A stretch of DNA of 5,353 nt. It comes from Phenylobacterium sp. (GTDB lineage: Bacteria; Pseudomonadota; Alphaproteobacteria; Caulobacterales; Caulobacteraceae). This document shows, piece after piece, positions 5,061-5,353 of the stretch. Below the pieces are notes generated by a model, which had not been told where the DNA came from, ran no database searches, and was given only the letters and a program-made list of their open reading frames with translations. The stretch lies in assembly GCA_028698405.1 (NCBI GenBank), contig JAQVDF010000170.1, positions 1 through 5,353 of the forward strand. The letters run 5' to 3'. Within the stretch, counting starts at the first letter, position 1, and the number at the start of each line of letters is the position of its first letter. The position numbers and the translations under genes are program-made.

Positions 5061-5336
5061 CTAGGGCGCCGCCGGATCGGCCACCCAGCGGGCAAGGCCG
5101 CCTTCCAGGTCCCAGGCCTCGCTGGCCCGCGCGGCGTTGCGCACCGCCTCGGCCGATTCCGCCCGACAGACGCCCAGCTCCTTGTCGATCATCAGGCCGG
5201 GCAGGGGGCTGATCGTCAGGTGCTCCTTGCGGCGCTGGCTGTCCAGCCCTGCGCCTTCCGGCGGCTCGCCGCACAACACCAGCCAGCGGCGGACCTCGAC
5301 CACCCGCCCTTCGGCGTCGAAGCGCGTCGGTTTCAT
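5061..5336 (-). CDS. Hypothetical protein, 91 aa, 5' end uncertain
   Basis: I do not recognise this protein. ATG 5336 to the TAG at 5063-5061 encodes 91 residues with no signal peptide or membrane segment. There is no Shine-Dalgarno before this ATG, and the frame stays open to the window edge (H-L-Y-G-A precedes the Met), so the gene may begin outside. Alternatively, the ATG overlaps a TGA as ATGA, and that second frame is open upstream to the edge. An unseen upstream gene could therefore end there and supply translational coupling. The last 35 residues, with V-C-R-A-E-S-A-E-A-V (56-65) and W-D-L-E-G-G-L-A-R-W (75-84), recall the active-site loop and C-terminal helix of rhodanese domains. The rest does not, and the protein is shorter than a full rhodanese, so no function is assigned. 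Confidence 0.65.
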   Translation of the reverse strand: MKPTRFDAEGRVVEVRRWLVLCGEPPEGAGLDSQRRKEHLTISPLPGLMIDKELGVCRAESAEAVRNAARASEAWDLEGGLARWVADPAAP

Positions 5337-5353
5337 CGCGCCGTAGAGATGGA

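Noticed and set aside
4576..5274. A 232-codon minus-strand frame
   Set aside because: It is Arg/Gly/Ala-rich, overlaps ynfA and both small genes, and has no ribosome binding site or motifs. The 110- and 91-residue frames have more normal composition.
1..5353. Mobile elements, CRISPR array, tRNA or rRNA
   Set aside because: No transposase, direct-repeat array, cloverleaf or ribosomal RNA signature was found on reading both strands.

Overview
The window is very GC-rich, with strong third-position G/C bias in every gene. It reads like the chromosome of an alphaproteobacterium, most likely in the Caulobacteraceae (Phenylobacterium/Caulobacter type). That assignment rests on overall composition, the gene families and a promoter upstream of the cytochrome genes that fits the Caulobacter housekeeping consensus (TTGACGS, 10-14 nt, GCTANAWC). 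It is an inference, not a proven assignment. No mobile element, CRISPR array, tRNA or rRNA was seen.

Layout. (1) Positions 1-1035, minus strand: a class I DAHP synthase (aroG type), the first enzyme of the shikimate pathway, missing only its last few residues at the window edge. (2) Positions 1036-1384: a divergent intergenic region. Its minus-strand half holds what looks like a complete transcription attenuator for aroG. It has a 27-residue leader peptide with the core Y-S-F-W-Y-F-G-Y, a central hairpin, an 8-nt segment exactly complementary to part of the terminator, and a strong intrinsic terminator (8-bp stem, six U). Its plus-strand half holds the promoter of the next operon. (3) Positions 1385-4601, plus strand: cytochrome c', a cytochrome b561-type membrane protein, a secreted CocE/NonD-family serine hydrolase and a YnfA/UPF0060 small membrane protein. 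The four are closely spaced, and the last two overlap by 4 nt (GTGA). (4) Positions 4617-5336, minus strand: two small proteins I do not recognise, converging on the operon with only 15 nt between stop codons.

Function. The most interesting element is the aroG leader. Ribosome stalling at consecutive Tyr, Phe and Trp codons would tie DAHP synthase transcription to the supply of all three end products of the pathway. The cytochrome c'/b561 pair is a plausible periplasmic haem protein with its membrane electron-transfer partner. The hydrolase and YnfA protein appear to share their transcript without an obvious common pathway.
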